A stretch of 64,000 bases of DNA from Fontibacillus phaseoli (GCF_003337355.1 NZ_QPJW01000001.1:868001-932000); one strand, 5' to 3'; counted from the stretch's first letter, positions 35,648 through 43,721 are shown. Notes: generated by a model not told the origin, from the sequence alone. Translations and numbers: made by a program.

Positions 35648-35883
35648 TGTGTTCATAAAGAATGCCTCGGAGGTTGATCCGTTGCGGAGGATACGGAGAT
35701 TCGCCGCCCTTTGGTTGGACTGCCATGGCTGCCGCTGGGAAGGCGGGAACCTTCCCTTTGAGGAATACCGGACAGCAGCGCGGCAAGTACAAAAGTTGCG
35801 GTGATCACGGTCTTTTCCCGTTCTTGCTTCGTTCTATTCATAGGAAGGAGCTTCCCCGTGAATACGGAGCGAATCAAAAGGGC

Positions 35884-37041
35884 TTATTTCGCGGGGAGTT
35901 CAATTTGTCCGTACCCGTAAGTCGTAAACCAATCCTGGATCGTGGCGAAGTCTTTCGAGAAGGACAGGCTGAGCAGCAGCATGATCCTTGCATGAGCCGC
36001 ATTCAGGTTATCTCCGGCGATTACGCCTTTTCCGCCGGAATAGTTGCTGCCCGAACCCGTACGCGTAGTAGTTACAAAAATAACGCCTTGTTCAATAGCT
36101 TTGGCACGCTCTTCGCTCATCGCTTTCGAGATCCCGCCCGCACCGGTTCCCGCGGTTACGACTCCTTTGGCGCCGTTCGCTACAAAGCCGCTAATGGCAC
36201 CTGGGCCGGCATCCTGATAAGAATAGGCGATTTCCACTTTGGCGAGATCATTTTTGGTGATTTTGGTAAGATCAAAGGGGGTGGCCCATTCACTTGCAGG
36301 TTTTAAAGCCCGGAACGGAGCACGGTAAACCCGGATGTTGTTTTCGTCGATATAGCCGAGCGCTCCTACTTCAGGAGTGACGAAAGTATCGGTGCGGTAT
36401 GAATTAGTCTTGGTGACTTCGCGAGCCGCATGGAATTCATCGTTCAGCATCAGTACGGTGCCAAAATACTTGGTTTTGCCGCTGGCCGCTAGTTTGATAG
36501 CGTTGTAAAGGTTTGCCGGGGCGTCGGTCCCGATAACGGTCCAAGGACGCATGGAGCCGGTGACGACAACCGGTTTGGGGCTCCGTACCGTCAAATCAAG
36601 GAAATAAGCGATTTCTTCCATCGTATCGGTGCCGCTGGTCACTACGACGCCGTCCTGGGTTTTCAGCGCTTCATCCACTTTTAGCGATAATTCGTATAAT
36701 TGCTGAATGGAATATGCGCTGGAGCCGGAGTTTCCGAACTGATACGTACTTACTTCCGCAATTTTTTCTTTATTCGGTAAGGACTTAACCATATCCTCGA
36801 TCAACAGCGTGCCGGCCTTATAGGTAGTGAAGCTGGTTTCATCTGTTGATTTACCCGCCAGCGTCCCGCCTGTCGCTATGACCTGGACTTTTGGCAACAC
36901 CTTTGCAGCTTCGGCCACAGTGCCGCTGACTGTGGTTTCGGCCGCTGAAGCCCGGGATAGCGGGATGTTCGGCAGTACTGTGGTAAATGCCAGGCCTGCA
37001 GCAAGAAACATTTTGAGACTTTGTGATTTCCATTTGTTCAT
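35884..37041 (-). CDS. Secreted type II L-asparaginase
   Basis: A 385-residue protein. A signal peptide (KMFLAAGLAFTTVLPNI, cut probably after ASA near residue 33) precedes the asparaginase domain. The first active-site loop is ATGGTLAGK with the nucleophile Thr60. The second, TSGTDTMEE, supplies Thr138-Asp139; it has Ser136 where most type II enzymes have His. PVVVTGSMRPW is also typical. It hydrolyses external asparagine to aspartate and ammonia. B. subtilis AnsZ is the likely counterpart. SD GGAGGTT precedes the start. A GlnR/TnrA-type box lies upstream. Confidence 0.92.
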   Translation of the reverse strand: MNKWKSQSLKMFLAAGLAFTTVLPNIPLSRASAAETTVSGTVAEAAKVLPKVQVIATGGTLAGKSTDETSFTTYKAGTLLIEDMVKSLPNKEKIAEVSTYQFGNSGSSAYSIQQLYELSLKVDEALKTQDGVVVTSGTDTMEEIAYFLDLTVRSPKPVVVTGSMRPWTVIGTDAPANLYNAIKLAASGKTKYFGTVLMLNDEFHAAREVTKTNSYRTDTFVTPEVGALGYIDENNIRVYRAPFRALKPASEWATPFDLTKITKNDLAKVEIAYSYQDAGPGAISGFVANGAKGVVTAGTGAGGISKAMSEERAKAIEQGVIFVTTTRTGSGSNYSGGKGVIAGDNLNAAHARIMLLLSLSFSKDFATIQDWFTTYGYGQIELPAK

Positions 37042-37366
37042 TGGTCCAACCTCCGTGATGTAATTTGAGTTAGCTATATGTAATGTTAACTAACATAAAA
37101 TTTGCTAACTTGTAAGGATTATAAATTGATGTGAGGTTAATTAACAAATCAAATATGTATGCAAGGAAGCGCTTAAATTGCAATTTAGCTCAATGAATCA
37201 TTAAATTACTAGATTTTTAAGTAAACATTGATTAAAATTATTGAATTTATGTGTTAGATATTATGACATTAGAAAGCTATCGGCGCTTGAGCTGAAAATA
37301 TATTTTGATTTTTGCAGGGACAAGCCTCTTTGGCATCGTCTATTCTATTGGAAGGAGGGGAGAGTC
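37042..37366. other. Intergenic region between asparaginase and second ECF sigma gene
   Basis: A divergent AT-rich intergenic stretch of about 325 bases. It holds the GlnR/TnrA-type box, nested inverted repeats around it (AGTTAGC...GCTAACT), and the strong SD of the sigma gene. I could not fix promoters for either gene. Confidence 0.4.
37079..37095. promoter_or_regulatory. GlnR/TnrA-type binding site
   Basis: TGTAATGTTAACTAACA fits the TGTNAN7TNACA consensus of the nitrogen regulators GlnR and TnrA at every fixed position. It lies 38-54 bases upstream of the asparaginase start codon, and ansZ of B. subtilis is known as a TnrA target. Whether it activates or represses here depends on the unmapped promoter. 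Confidence 0.65.
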
Positions 37367-37915
37367 ATCGGCGAGGAGTCTTTGATCGAAAAAATGAAGC
37401 AGGGCGACCGAGCCGCTTTTCGCGAATTCGTTAAACAATACGGAAATTTCGTTTTCCGCGCCGCTTATTCCGTTCTTCATGATGAGAAAGAGGCGGAGGA
37501 TGCCGCGCAGGAAACTTTCCTTCAAGTTTATAAATCTCTCCCCGCGTACCGTTCTCAAGGCGTGAAGTCGTGGTTAACGAGGATTGCAATCAACAAAGCG
37601 ATTGATTTCAAACGGCGCAGAGACCGGCGGCGTGAGGAACAGTGGGATCCCGTCGATGTGGCTGAAAAGCTGCCTGCCGTAGAGGGCGATCTGCTTAAGG
37701 AAATGATGAACGACGAACGAAGAAGCGAGCTCCATACAAAAATATCCCAGCTTCCGCCGGGGCACCGGCATGTGGTTACGGCCTTTTATCTGGAAGGCAA
37801 AAGTTATGAGCAAATTGCGAGTGACTTGGAGCAAACAGTAAAAACCGTGGAATCGAAACTTTATCGGGCCAGAGCCTGGATTCGCGAGCATTGGAAGGAG
37901 GAGGAGTGGAGATGA
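37367..37915 (+). CDS. ECF-type RNA polymerase sigma factor, probable ATC start
   Basis: About 182 residues. Region 2 is seen in YGNFVFRAAYSVLHDEKEAE and DAAQETFLQVYKSLPAYR, and region 4 in LPPGHRHVVTAFYLEGKSYE with the helix SDLEQTVKTVESKLYRARAW. The strong SD GGAAGGAGGGG (37350-37360) is followed six bases later by an in-frame ATC at 37367, not by a normal start. The ATC would give MGEESLIEKMKQGD, a usual ECF N-terminus. A TTG at 37382 is possible but has a worse SD. It is coupled to an anti-sigma-like gene. Confidence 0.85.
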   Translation: MGEESLIEKMKQGDRAAFREFVKQYGNFVFRAAYSVLHDEKEAEDAAQETFLQVYKSLPAYRSQGVKSWLTRIAINKAIDFKRRRDRRREEQWDPVDVAEKLPAVEGDLLKEMMNDERRSELHTKISQLPPGHRHVVTAFYLEGKSYEQIASDLEQTVKTVESKLYRARAWIREHWKEEEWR

Positions 37916-38364
37916 AAGATGCGGACAACAAAACTGAAGAGATGTGGAGGAAGTACATCCTCGGCGAACTGAACCCGGAACGAAGTGATAAGCTGGACCA
38001 GTTGCTGCAGGACGATGATACCATGTTTCAAGTCTATATCAAGGAATTTATGGCGACTCAGGACGAGCTTCCGGCGTTGCTTGATGAAGAACGTTTCGCT
38101 GACAGCGTGCTATCCGCGCTTCCGGCTCATGCCCGCAATCGTATCGACAAGCGTCGCCGCAGGCGTTGGCAGAATCCTTTGCTTCACTATGTAATCGCCG
38201 CGTCCATAACACTCCTGTTACTTGGCGGAGGAGTATTCGACCTGCTGTCTGCCGGGGCCAATGCAGCCGTCCAGCGTCAGTCAGCGGATGCCCCGCTAAG
38301 CGATCGGCTCATGAAACGGGCAACGCAATGGATGGAGAAGATCAAGCCCTCCAACAACCCTTAA
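37912..38364 (+). CDS. Putative membrane anti-sigma factor
   Basis: A 150-residue protein with a helical N-terminal cytoplasmic part of about 90 residues (MWRKYILGELNPERSDKLDQ) and one membrane helix (YVIAASITLLLLGGGVF, near 99-115), then a short outer tail. It has no HxxxCxxC zinc motif. The ATGA overlap with the sigma gene and the topology suggest an anti-sigma role. ATG 37912 follows a purine-rich SD. Confidence 0.7.
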   Translation: MKDADNKTEEMWRKYILGELNPERSDKLDQLLQDDDTMFQVYIKEFMATQDELPALLDEERFADSVLSALPAHARNRIDKRRRRRWQNPLLHYVIAASITLLLLGGGVFDLLSAGANAAVQRQSADAPLSDRLMKRATQWMEKIKPSNNP

Positions 38365-38383
38365 ACGCAATTTGAAAGGATGA

Positions 38384-39493
38384 ATGAAATTGACCTATTA
38401 CCGCAGCAGAATGCTGGCATTTATTTTGAACTTTATCCCGGGGCTGGGACACTTCTATTGGGGCCGGAAAGCAAGGGGCATCTTTTATCCGATCTTCTTT
38501 TTCGGCGGCTTGTTCGGGGGTTTTCTGGTGGCAATGGCCGCAGATGCCGGCGAGTTCTTTTTGGCGGTCGGTATCGCCGAATTGATTCTATGGGGCATAT
38601 CCATGCTTGATCTTCTTATTGTAATGCTTCGCGAGCCCGCGGCGCAGGAAAGATCGCCCTATGACCCTCAAGGCGGGCGCCGGCGAGGCGACGCCGAAAC
38701 CGAACGGTTCTTTACGATCCTGCTCTCGTTCATACCGGGTCTCGGTCATTTCCAAATGGGACTCATGCAGCGCGGACTATCTTTCCTGATCATGTTCTTC
38801 GGATTGATTACCATGATGTTCTTCGTCACCGGCATTACGCACGAAACCGTGTTCCTGCTCTTCCTGGCACTGCTCCCGATCATTTGGTTGTACTGCATGT
38901 TTGATGCCGTCCAACTGATTCACCGCAAGCAAGCCGGAGAAATTATAGAGGACCGCTCCCTGTTGGATGAATGGGAATCGGGACGCATCGAGGGACGGCG
39001 CAGCAAGGTGCTGGCCACGCTGCTTTCGGCTTTTCCGGGAGCCGGACAAATGTATTTGGGCATGCAAAAACGCGGCCTGCAACTGATGGTGCTGTTTCTA
39101 GGAAGCTTTTATGTCATCGACGTGCTTAGATTATCACTATTTTTATTTCTCGTGCCGGTCATCTGGTTTTACAGCTTCTTTGACGGGCTTCAGCAGACAA
39201 GCAGGTACGGCATCCTCCCGATGGAGGATATCCCGCTGATCAAGAGCAGGAACAACGGCAGCAGTCAACATTGGCTCGGAATAGTCCTGGTGCTGTTGGG
39301 GGTCTATTATGTGAGTATGGAATTCATTGTTCCGGCGCTGGACAGATGGTTCCCTTACCTCCAGCTCAGATACATGATCCGGGAGTACTTACGTCCGATC
39401 CTGGTCTCGGTTATTCTAATCGGGGGCGGAATCAAGCTGTTATCGGGACGTAATCGCGTACAAGAACTGAAGTGGGATGACGAGGAAATTTAA
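38384..39493 (+). CDS. Membrane protein with three internal repeats
   Basis: A 369-residue multi-pass protein that may be the output or sensor of the sigma operon. The same motif occurs three times: FIPGLGHFYWGRKARGI (about 17), FIPGLGHFQMGLMQRGL (about 116) and AFPGAGQMYLGMQKRGL (about 214). Each is followed by one or two hydrophobic helices, as in TM2-type domains. The C-terminus adds two helices and an acidic tail. No enzyme motif is visible. It starts 20 bases after the anti-sigma gene. Confidence 0.75.
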   Translation: MKLTYYRSRMLAFILNFIPGLGHFYWGRKARGIFYPIFFFGGLFGGFLVAMAADAGEFFLAVGIAELILWGISMLDLLIVMLREPAAQERSPYDPQGGRRRGDAETERFFTILLSFIPGLGHFQMGLMQRGLSFLIMFFGLITMMFFVTGITHETVFLLFLALLPIIWLYCMFDAVQLIHRKQAGEIIEDRSLLDEWESGRIEGRRSKVLATLLSAFPGAGQMYLGMQKRGLQLMVLFLGSFYVIDVLRLSLFLFLVPVIWFYSFFDGLQQTSRYGILPMEDIPLIKSRNNGSSQHWLGIVLVLLGVYYVSMEFIVPALDRWFPYLQLRYMIREYLRPILVSVILIGGGIKLLSGRNRVQELKWDDEEI

Positions 39494-39563
39494 GATTTAC
39501 CGTGGACTATTCCATGGAGCGCAAAGTCAAGATTAGCTTGAAGTAGCCATAAGCGTGATTCTC

Positions 39564-39588
39564 AAACCAGCCTTAAGGGCTGGTTTTG
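39564..39588 (+). terminator. Terminator after second sigma operon
   Basis: AAACCAGCC and GGCTGGTTT form a 9-base stem around TTAAG, ending in T residues. The accessory, AT-rich region begins just after it. Confidence 0.85.
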
Positions 39589-39984
39589 TGGTATTATAGG
39601 AAAGATTTAGGATGGAAGGTAGCTTTTACTGCAAGAAGCCGATACTCAATTGATCTTGATATTCATTTTATTGACCATTTTCAACTTAGACCCTCTAGAA
39701 TCTATGCCAGTAAATTGAGTCAGGATGAACTAGGATACTTAGCAAATACTTATAACTTCGATCTTCCTGACGATTATAAGTTTTCAGAATTAATTACAAA
39801 CCCATTTTATTTAAGTGAGTATCTAAAATTCTATACTGAAGGTAGTCATGTTGGATATTTAAAATTCAAAGAACTGTTATGGAATAAAATAATAAAAAAA
39901 TTCATTTTTTTCTATCCATTCTTGCCAGATAAAGCTTCCACGTTTTTATATGCTCATTCTCCCTTGACTTTAACGTCACGTTAA
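39586..39984 (+). pseudogene. Fragment of a STAND-type NTPase
   Basis: An open frame of 132 residues without SD or credible start. WKVAFTARSRYSIDLDIHF, LSQDELGYLANTYNFDLP and ITNPFYLSEYLKFY resemble the region after Walker B in NACHT/STAND NTPases, where an LxxNPFxLxxYL motif is typical; ELLWNKII fits the following helix. Neither Walker A nor an effector domain is present, so both ends are lost. I read it as the remnant of a defence gene at the edge of the island. Confidence 0.5.
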
Positions 39985-40017
39985 CCTGTATATTTAGACT
40001 CCGAAGGAGGGATAGTC

Positions 40018-41013
40018 ATCGAACTGCAAACCATCGGTCAAGTGTCAAAGCACTTTGCAATCTCAACCCGAACACTTAGGTATTACGAGCAAATCGGATT
40101 GATTACTTCTGCGAAAAAGGAAGATTCCGCATACCGCGCATACGATGCCGAAACCATCACGCGTCTGCGTCAGATTATCGTTCTGCGTAAACTGCGGATC
40201 CCGCTCAAGCAGATTGCCGAGGTTCTGCAGAGCGCGGAAGCGCGCGTTGCAATCGAAGCCTTTGAGCGTAACCTTGCGGATATTGAGGACGAAATCACCG
40301 CGCTCTCCACCATTCGCAGTGTCATCAAAGCCTTTGTCGAATATTTAAATCTCGGAGGTGCGAAATTTGCGCTACCTGACGACGCAAGTTTACTGGAGGT
40401 TGTGGATTCATTGACTGTCTCTAAAATCAACTTCAAGGAGGAAAAGTCAATGGAAGAATTAAACAAGGCAAATGAAAATCTAAACAAACTGGCGGACAAA
40501 GATGTACGGATTGTTTACCTTCCGCCCATGACCGTGGCTGCCGCTTACGCAACGGGAGAAGGCTGCGAAGGTAAGGCGGGTGATATGATAACGCAATTTG
40601 TAAACGAAAGCGGATTGCTAAAAATCAAACCCGACGCCCGGAGTTTTGGTTTTGATTGCTCCAAGGGGGCAGCAGTACTCGGAGAACCTTCGCAGGTATA
40701 TGAGGCGTGGGTATCCATTCCCGACGACATAGAGATATCCGCGCCTTTAGTAAAACGAACTTTCGACGGCGGGTTATATGCCGCACATGTGTTGAGGGCC
40801 TGGGATTTCGAGGATTGGCGTTTATTAAAAGAATGGGTTAACGCAAGCGATAAATATGATAATGACTGGGATTCCCCACGCTGGATATCAGCGGAAACAG
40901 TTGCGGGGCAAGGATTTGAAGAAACGTTGAATTTTTATAATTTTGTACAAAAAGGCGGTAAAATGGAAGATTTACAGCTGGATTTATTGTTTCCGATCAA
41001 GGAGAAGGGATAA
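40018..41013 (+). CDS. MerR family regulator with GyrI-like effector domain, probable ATC start
   Basis: About 331 residues. The MerR winged helix is seen in TIGQVSKHFAISTRTLRYYE and a helical dimer arm follows. The C-terminal half (VRIVYLPPMTVAAAYATGEG; YEAWVSIPDD; GGLYAAHVL) is a GyrI-like small-molecule-binding domain. The normal MerR N-terminus 'MELQTIGQVSK' corresponds here to an ATC codon at 40018, six bases after the perfect SD AAGGAGGG. The first usual start, GTG 40042, would cut into the DNA-binding domain. The codon use and the partner gene look foreign to the core genome. Confidence 0.82.
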   Translation: MELQTIGQVSKHFAISTRTLRYYEQIGLITSAKKEDSAYRAYDAETITRLRQIIVLRKLRIPLKQIAEVLQSAEARVAIEAFERNLADIEDEITALSTIRSVIKAFVEYLNLGGAKFALPDDASLLEVVDSLTVSKINFKEEKSMEELNKANENLNKLADKDVRIVYLPPMTVAAAYATGEGCEGKAGDMITQFVNESGLLKIKPDARSFGFDCSKGAAVLGEPSQVYEAWVSIPDDIEISAPLVKRTFDGGLYAAHVLRAWDFEDWRLLKEWVNASDKYDNDWDSPRWISAETVAGQGFEETLNFYNFVQKGGKMEDLQLDLLFPIKEKG

Positions 41014-41020
41014 GAATAAG

Positions 41021-41635
41021 ATGGAAGATGTTAAAATCGACTCATCCTTATCATTCGGCGGTTATAATTGGCGTGTGCTTGACAAACAAAACGATACGGC
41101 ATTGATTATAACCGAAAATATTATAGAACACCGCTCTTACCATGATGCTTATAAAGAGATAACATGGGCCGACTGCGCGTTAAGAAAATATCTTAATGGT
41201 GAATTTTTTGACAAATTCAACGCAACTGATAAATCAAGAATAATTCCGGTAATAAATAAAAATCCCGACAATCCGTGGTATGGTTCAAAAGGCGGGGCAG
41301 ATACGCAAGACAGCGTATTTTTATTAAGCATTGAGGAAGTAGTGTGCCAATATTTCGGTGATAGCAGTTCAAAACTGCATAACCGGGGAAGAAATCAAAG
41401 ATATTGGTTTGAAAGAAAAGACGAGAACAATTGTAAGCGAATAGCTAGACTTGAGGTTAATAAAGGGAATATTTGGTGGTGGTGGCTCCGGTCGCCCGGC
41501 CGCGTTAATGTAAAAGCCGTGTACATCCACGGTGACGGTAATATAGGTATCCAAGGCAACAATATATTGAAAGGCAACCTCAGTGATGGCAAATGTACGG
41601 GCGGTGTCCGTCCCGCTTTGTGGTTGAAGCTGTAA
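41021..41635 (+). CDS. DUF6273 domain protein
   Basis: A 204-residue protein. Its end, WWWWLRSPGRVNVKAVYIHG and GGVRPALWLKL, matches the DUF6273 fold (a formylglycine-enzyme-like or lectin-like module) common in gut Clostridia. It is tryptophan- and asparagine-rich. ATG 41021 follows GGAGAAGGGA. It directly follows the MerR gene and is probably co-transcribed. Function unknown; an acquired pair is likely. Confidence 0.7.
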   Translation: MEDVKIDSSLSFGGYNWRVLDKQNDTALIITENIIEHRSYHDAYKEITWADCALRKYLNGEFFDKFNATDKSRIIPVINKNPDNPWYGSKGGADTQDSVFLLSIEEVVCQYFGDSSSKLHNRGRNQRYWFERKDENNCKRIARLEVNKGNIWWWWLRSPGRVNVKAVYIHGDGNIGIQGNNILKGNLSDGKCTGGVRPALWLKL

Positions 41636-41938
41636 TTTGAATCATGTCCAATAAGCAAACCACAAAGCACAAAGCAGGACTAATGCGGTACAACGCCGTG
41701 ATTAACCGGATTAGATACGCTTCCCCTATAGGACAAGGCTATTAAGCTTTGTCCTTATTTTTATGCTCGAATGGTGCTGTTTTCGCCGTCCGTACCGCCC
41801 TTGCATGCGTTTTTAGAGCGGCAAATGGTATAAAGCCCTACCCGCCCCATAACGGGGCGTAAAAAGCCTTTGTTTACGCGGTTTTGTAAGAGCTAAATCG
41901 TTACATATTAATCCACTACCATTTTTGGTAAACTATCC
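41636..41938. other. Intergenic region with terminator and hairpin
   Basis: About 300 bases without a gene. It contains the terminator at 41731 and a short perfect hairpin at 41843-41859 (CGCCCC/GGGGCG). Near its end is the first copy of a leader motif (41928-41944) that returns at later block borders. Confidence 0.4.
41731..41762 (+). terminator. Terminator after DUF6273 gene
   Basis: GGACAA/TTGTCC with an inner GCT/AGC stem is followed by TTATTTTT. Confidence 0.7.
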
Positions 41939-41944
41939 CTAAGC
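41928..41944 (+). repeat. Leader motif, copy 1
   Basis: GTAAACTATCCCTAAGC. Related sequences occur at 44562, 55794 and 57999, each of which precedes a truncated yyaL-like gene start; here it precedes a WYL-regulator remnant instead. Confidence 0.45.
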
Positions 41945-42262
41945 AATACAATACCCAAATTTGTAGAAATTTCTTATCGTAACAGTCATGAAGAGCAGTC
42001 CCCAAATAGGGTAATAGACCCCTATGGCGTGGTTAATTGGAGAGGCGTTGGATGATTTATGCATACATTGGTTTTGGAGCATCATTTGCAGGAGCAGACA
42101 TCAACACAAGCCATTTTTTTACTTGAGGAAGAATCACTGTACACACATGTTCCGTATATAATTCTTCCCTATGGGAAATCCATTCAAGTTATAGAGCCAC
42201 AGAATCTAAAGAATAAACTTGCCGCGGTTGCCTCAGAGTTAATGGAATATTATCAAGTTTAA
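41939..42262 (+). pseudogene. Remnant of a WYL-domain (YafY-type) transcriptional regulator
   Basis: One frame reads KFVEISYRNSHEEQSPNRVI then DPYGVVNWRG and stops near 42055; this resembles the first part of a WYL ligand-binding domain. A second frame from 42059 reads YIILPYGKSIQVIEPQNL then KNKLAAVASELMEYYQV, the usual C-terminal end of such regulators. The HTH domain and the middle of the WYL domain are missing and a frameshift joins the parts. Confidence 0.6.
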
Positions 42263-42301
42263 CAACTTCACTGACAGCAGTTGTCAGTGAAGTTGTTTTA
42301 T
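42261..42301 (+). terminator. Strong terminator
   Basis: AACAACTTCACTGACA and TGTCAGTGAAGTTGTT form a perfect 16-base stem around a 5-base loop, followed by TTATT. It directly follows the WYL remnant. Confidence 0.88.
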
Positions 42302-42372
42302 TATAATGATAACCACTCATTAAAGATGAATGGTTGCTGTTACCTAATGAACTTGATGAGGAGCACTTAGAA

Positions 42373-42999
42373 ATGAATAATACAGTATATCTTTATGTGT
42401 TTGATACCATGTCCGATTGGGAAATAGGTTATTTAGCCGCCGAACTGAACTCTGGAAGACACTTCAGACAGGGGCTGGCTCCAGCAAAAATAGTCACCGT
42501 TGGGATAGAAAAGACTCCAGTAACTACAATGGGCGGATTGAAAATAATACCTGACATTAAAGTGGATGAGTGCAGCATTAAAAGCGTAGATGCACTGATT
42601 TTACCTGGTGGAAATACATGGACAGAAGCTATTCACGTGCCCATATTAAAAATTGCCGAGATGTGTTTAAAGGAAGGGATAGTAGTTGGAGCAATTTGCG
42701 GTGCTACCTTAGGACTTGCTCAAGCAGGATTGTTAGATTCACGTTGGCACACAAGCAATGATTTGGCCTACCTTAAAATGATTTGCCATTCTTACACGGG
42801 CGAAGAATATTACAAAGTGGAATCTGCTGTCACCGATGGGAAATTGATCACCGCATCCGGAGTAGCTCCATTAGAATTTTCTGTTCAAGTTATAAAAGCG
42901 CTAGATGTATTTTCTCCAAAAACATTAGACGCTTGGTATCATCTTAATAAAACTCATGAACCTAAATATTTCTACGAGTTAATGAATTCAATCCAATGA
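42373..42999 (+). CDS. DJ-1/PfpI family protein
   Basis: About 208 residues of the class I glutamine amidotransferase-like DJ-1/PfpI fold. The nucleophile elbow is VGAICGATLGLAQAG, with Cys near residue 115. ALILPGGNTW and ASGVAPLEFSVQVIKAL are other family segments. Members act as glyoxalases, chaperones or proteases; the role here is unclear. ATG 42373 follows GAGGAG by nine bases; the open frame extends to 42334 without an SD. Confidence 0.85.
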   Translation: MNNTVYLYVFDTMSDWEIGYLAAELNSGRHFRQGLAPAKIVTVGIEKTPVTTMGGLKIIPDIKVDECSIKSVDALILPGGNTWTEAIHVPILKIAEMCLKEGIVVGAICGATLGLAQAGLLDSRWHTSNDLAYLKMICHSYTGEEYYKVESAVTDGKLITASGVAPLEFSVQVIKALDVFSPKTLDAWYHLNKTHEPKYFYELMNSIQ

Positions 43000-43045
43000 C
43001 AGTATAGGGATATAAGGCATGTGGAGTGCTGTGTGTTGTTGGTGA

Positions 43046-43300
43046 GAAGTAATTGGTGTACTGGAACTAACGGTATTGCCAATACTAATTCATGATTCTG
43101 TAGTCTTAAAACAAATTGCCGATGTAGCAGTAGAAAAAATATTGAAGAAGTACCTTCAATCAGAGAAGCAAATATTTATTTCATTTGATAAGAAAAAAGC
43201 ATATACAGTAGAGAGTCAAAAAATAGTAATGGAAACAAAGGTGCTAGAACTTTCTCCTAACGGGAATGAACTATTCGGAAGATCATGGAATAATAAATAA
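43046..43300 (+). pseudogene. C-terminal fragment resembling DUF2326 SMC-like ATPase
   Basis: The open frame starts right after a stop codon and has no SD. Its 84 residues (LTVLPILIHDSVVLKQIADV; KQIFISFDKKKAYT; ELFGRSWNNK) resemble the C-terminal end of DUF2326 proteins, the SMC-like subunit of ABC-three-component defence systems, where an 'IHDS' motif and a final LFGRSW occur. Identification is from memory and moderate. All of the N-terminal ATPase is absent. Confidence 0.45.
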
Positions 43301-43442
43301 CTTAAGCATTTAAGATACTTGAATGTTTTATGAGTTTAGGTTGCCTTCAAAACGTCAGTGATATCGTTTTTGTTTTTGATTTTACTTATGTTGGATTGTC
43401 AAGCTAATTGCGACACCACGCCATACCGTTTGAAGTCGCTCT

Positions 43443-43471
43443 CATTGATGGGATGTTCGTGTAAATCAATT
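43443..43471 (+). repeat. 29-base repeat, copy 1
   Basis: CATTGATGGGATGTTCGTGT plus AAATCAATT. Copy 2 at 44781-44809 agrees at 26 of 29 positions; a third, more diverged copy lies in the hairpin at 58208-58235. Confidence 0.6.
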
Positions 43472-43480
43472 AGTATAATT

Positions 43481-43514
43481 GCTTCTGCCAATGGAATTGG
43501 CGGGAGCTTTTTTT
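43481..43514 (+). terminator. Terminator-like hairpin
   Basis: GCTTCTGCC pairs with GGCGGGAGC (two G-T pairs), followed by seven T residues. A TATAAT lies just before it at 43474. Confidence 0.6.
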
Positions 43515-43721
43515 GTTCGGAAAGTTTAGAATTCAAATTGTAGTATTCTTCCATTTCATAGTAAATTTATTCTGATATTTAGTAAAGAAATGGGGACAGA
43601 AAAGGAGGAGCAAAAAAGCTGATGTCGAACCTTCTACAACGGAAGGAAAAACTTTTATCGACTATCTCGGAGTATTATAAAAAGAATGGAAAATTTATGT
43701 TAGATGGAGGGTTCAGCTCTT

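Larger units (their letters stand above)
43301..43721. other. Intergenic region with repeat copy and terminator
   Basis: About 420 bases. It contains copy 1 of a 29-base repeat (43443) followed by a terminator-like hairpin. From 43602 there is a good SD (AAAGGAGGAG) before ATG 43622, which opens a short frame MSNLLQRKEKLLSTISEYY that runs into the next gene in another frame; it may be a decayed gene start. Confidence 0.35.

Noticed and set aside
35653-35877. Minus-strand frame of 74 codons downstream of the asparaginase
   Set aside because: Low-complexity, no SD, no family resemblance; it lies in the gap after a terminator.
35662-36306. Long plus-strand frame over the end of the asparaginase gene
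   Set aside because: It is antisense to a clearly coding asparaginase and its own sequence has no recognisable protein features.
43358-43543. Plus-strand 61-codon frame with a hydrophobic start
   Set aside because: It covers the 29-base repeat and a terminator hairpin and has no SD, so it is unlikely to be a gene.
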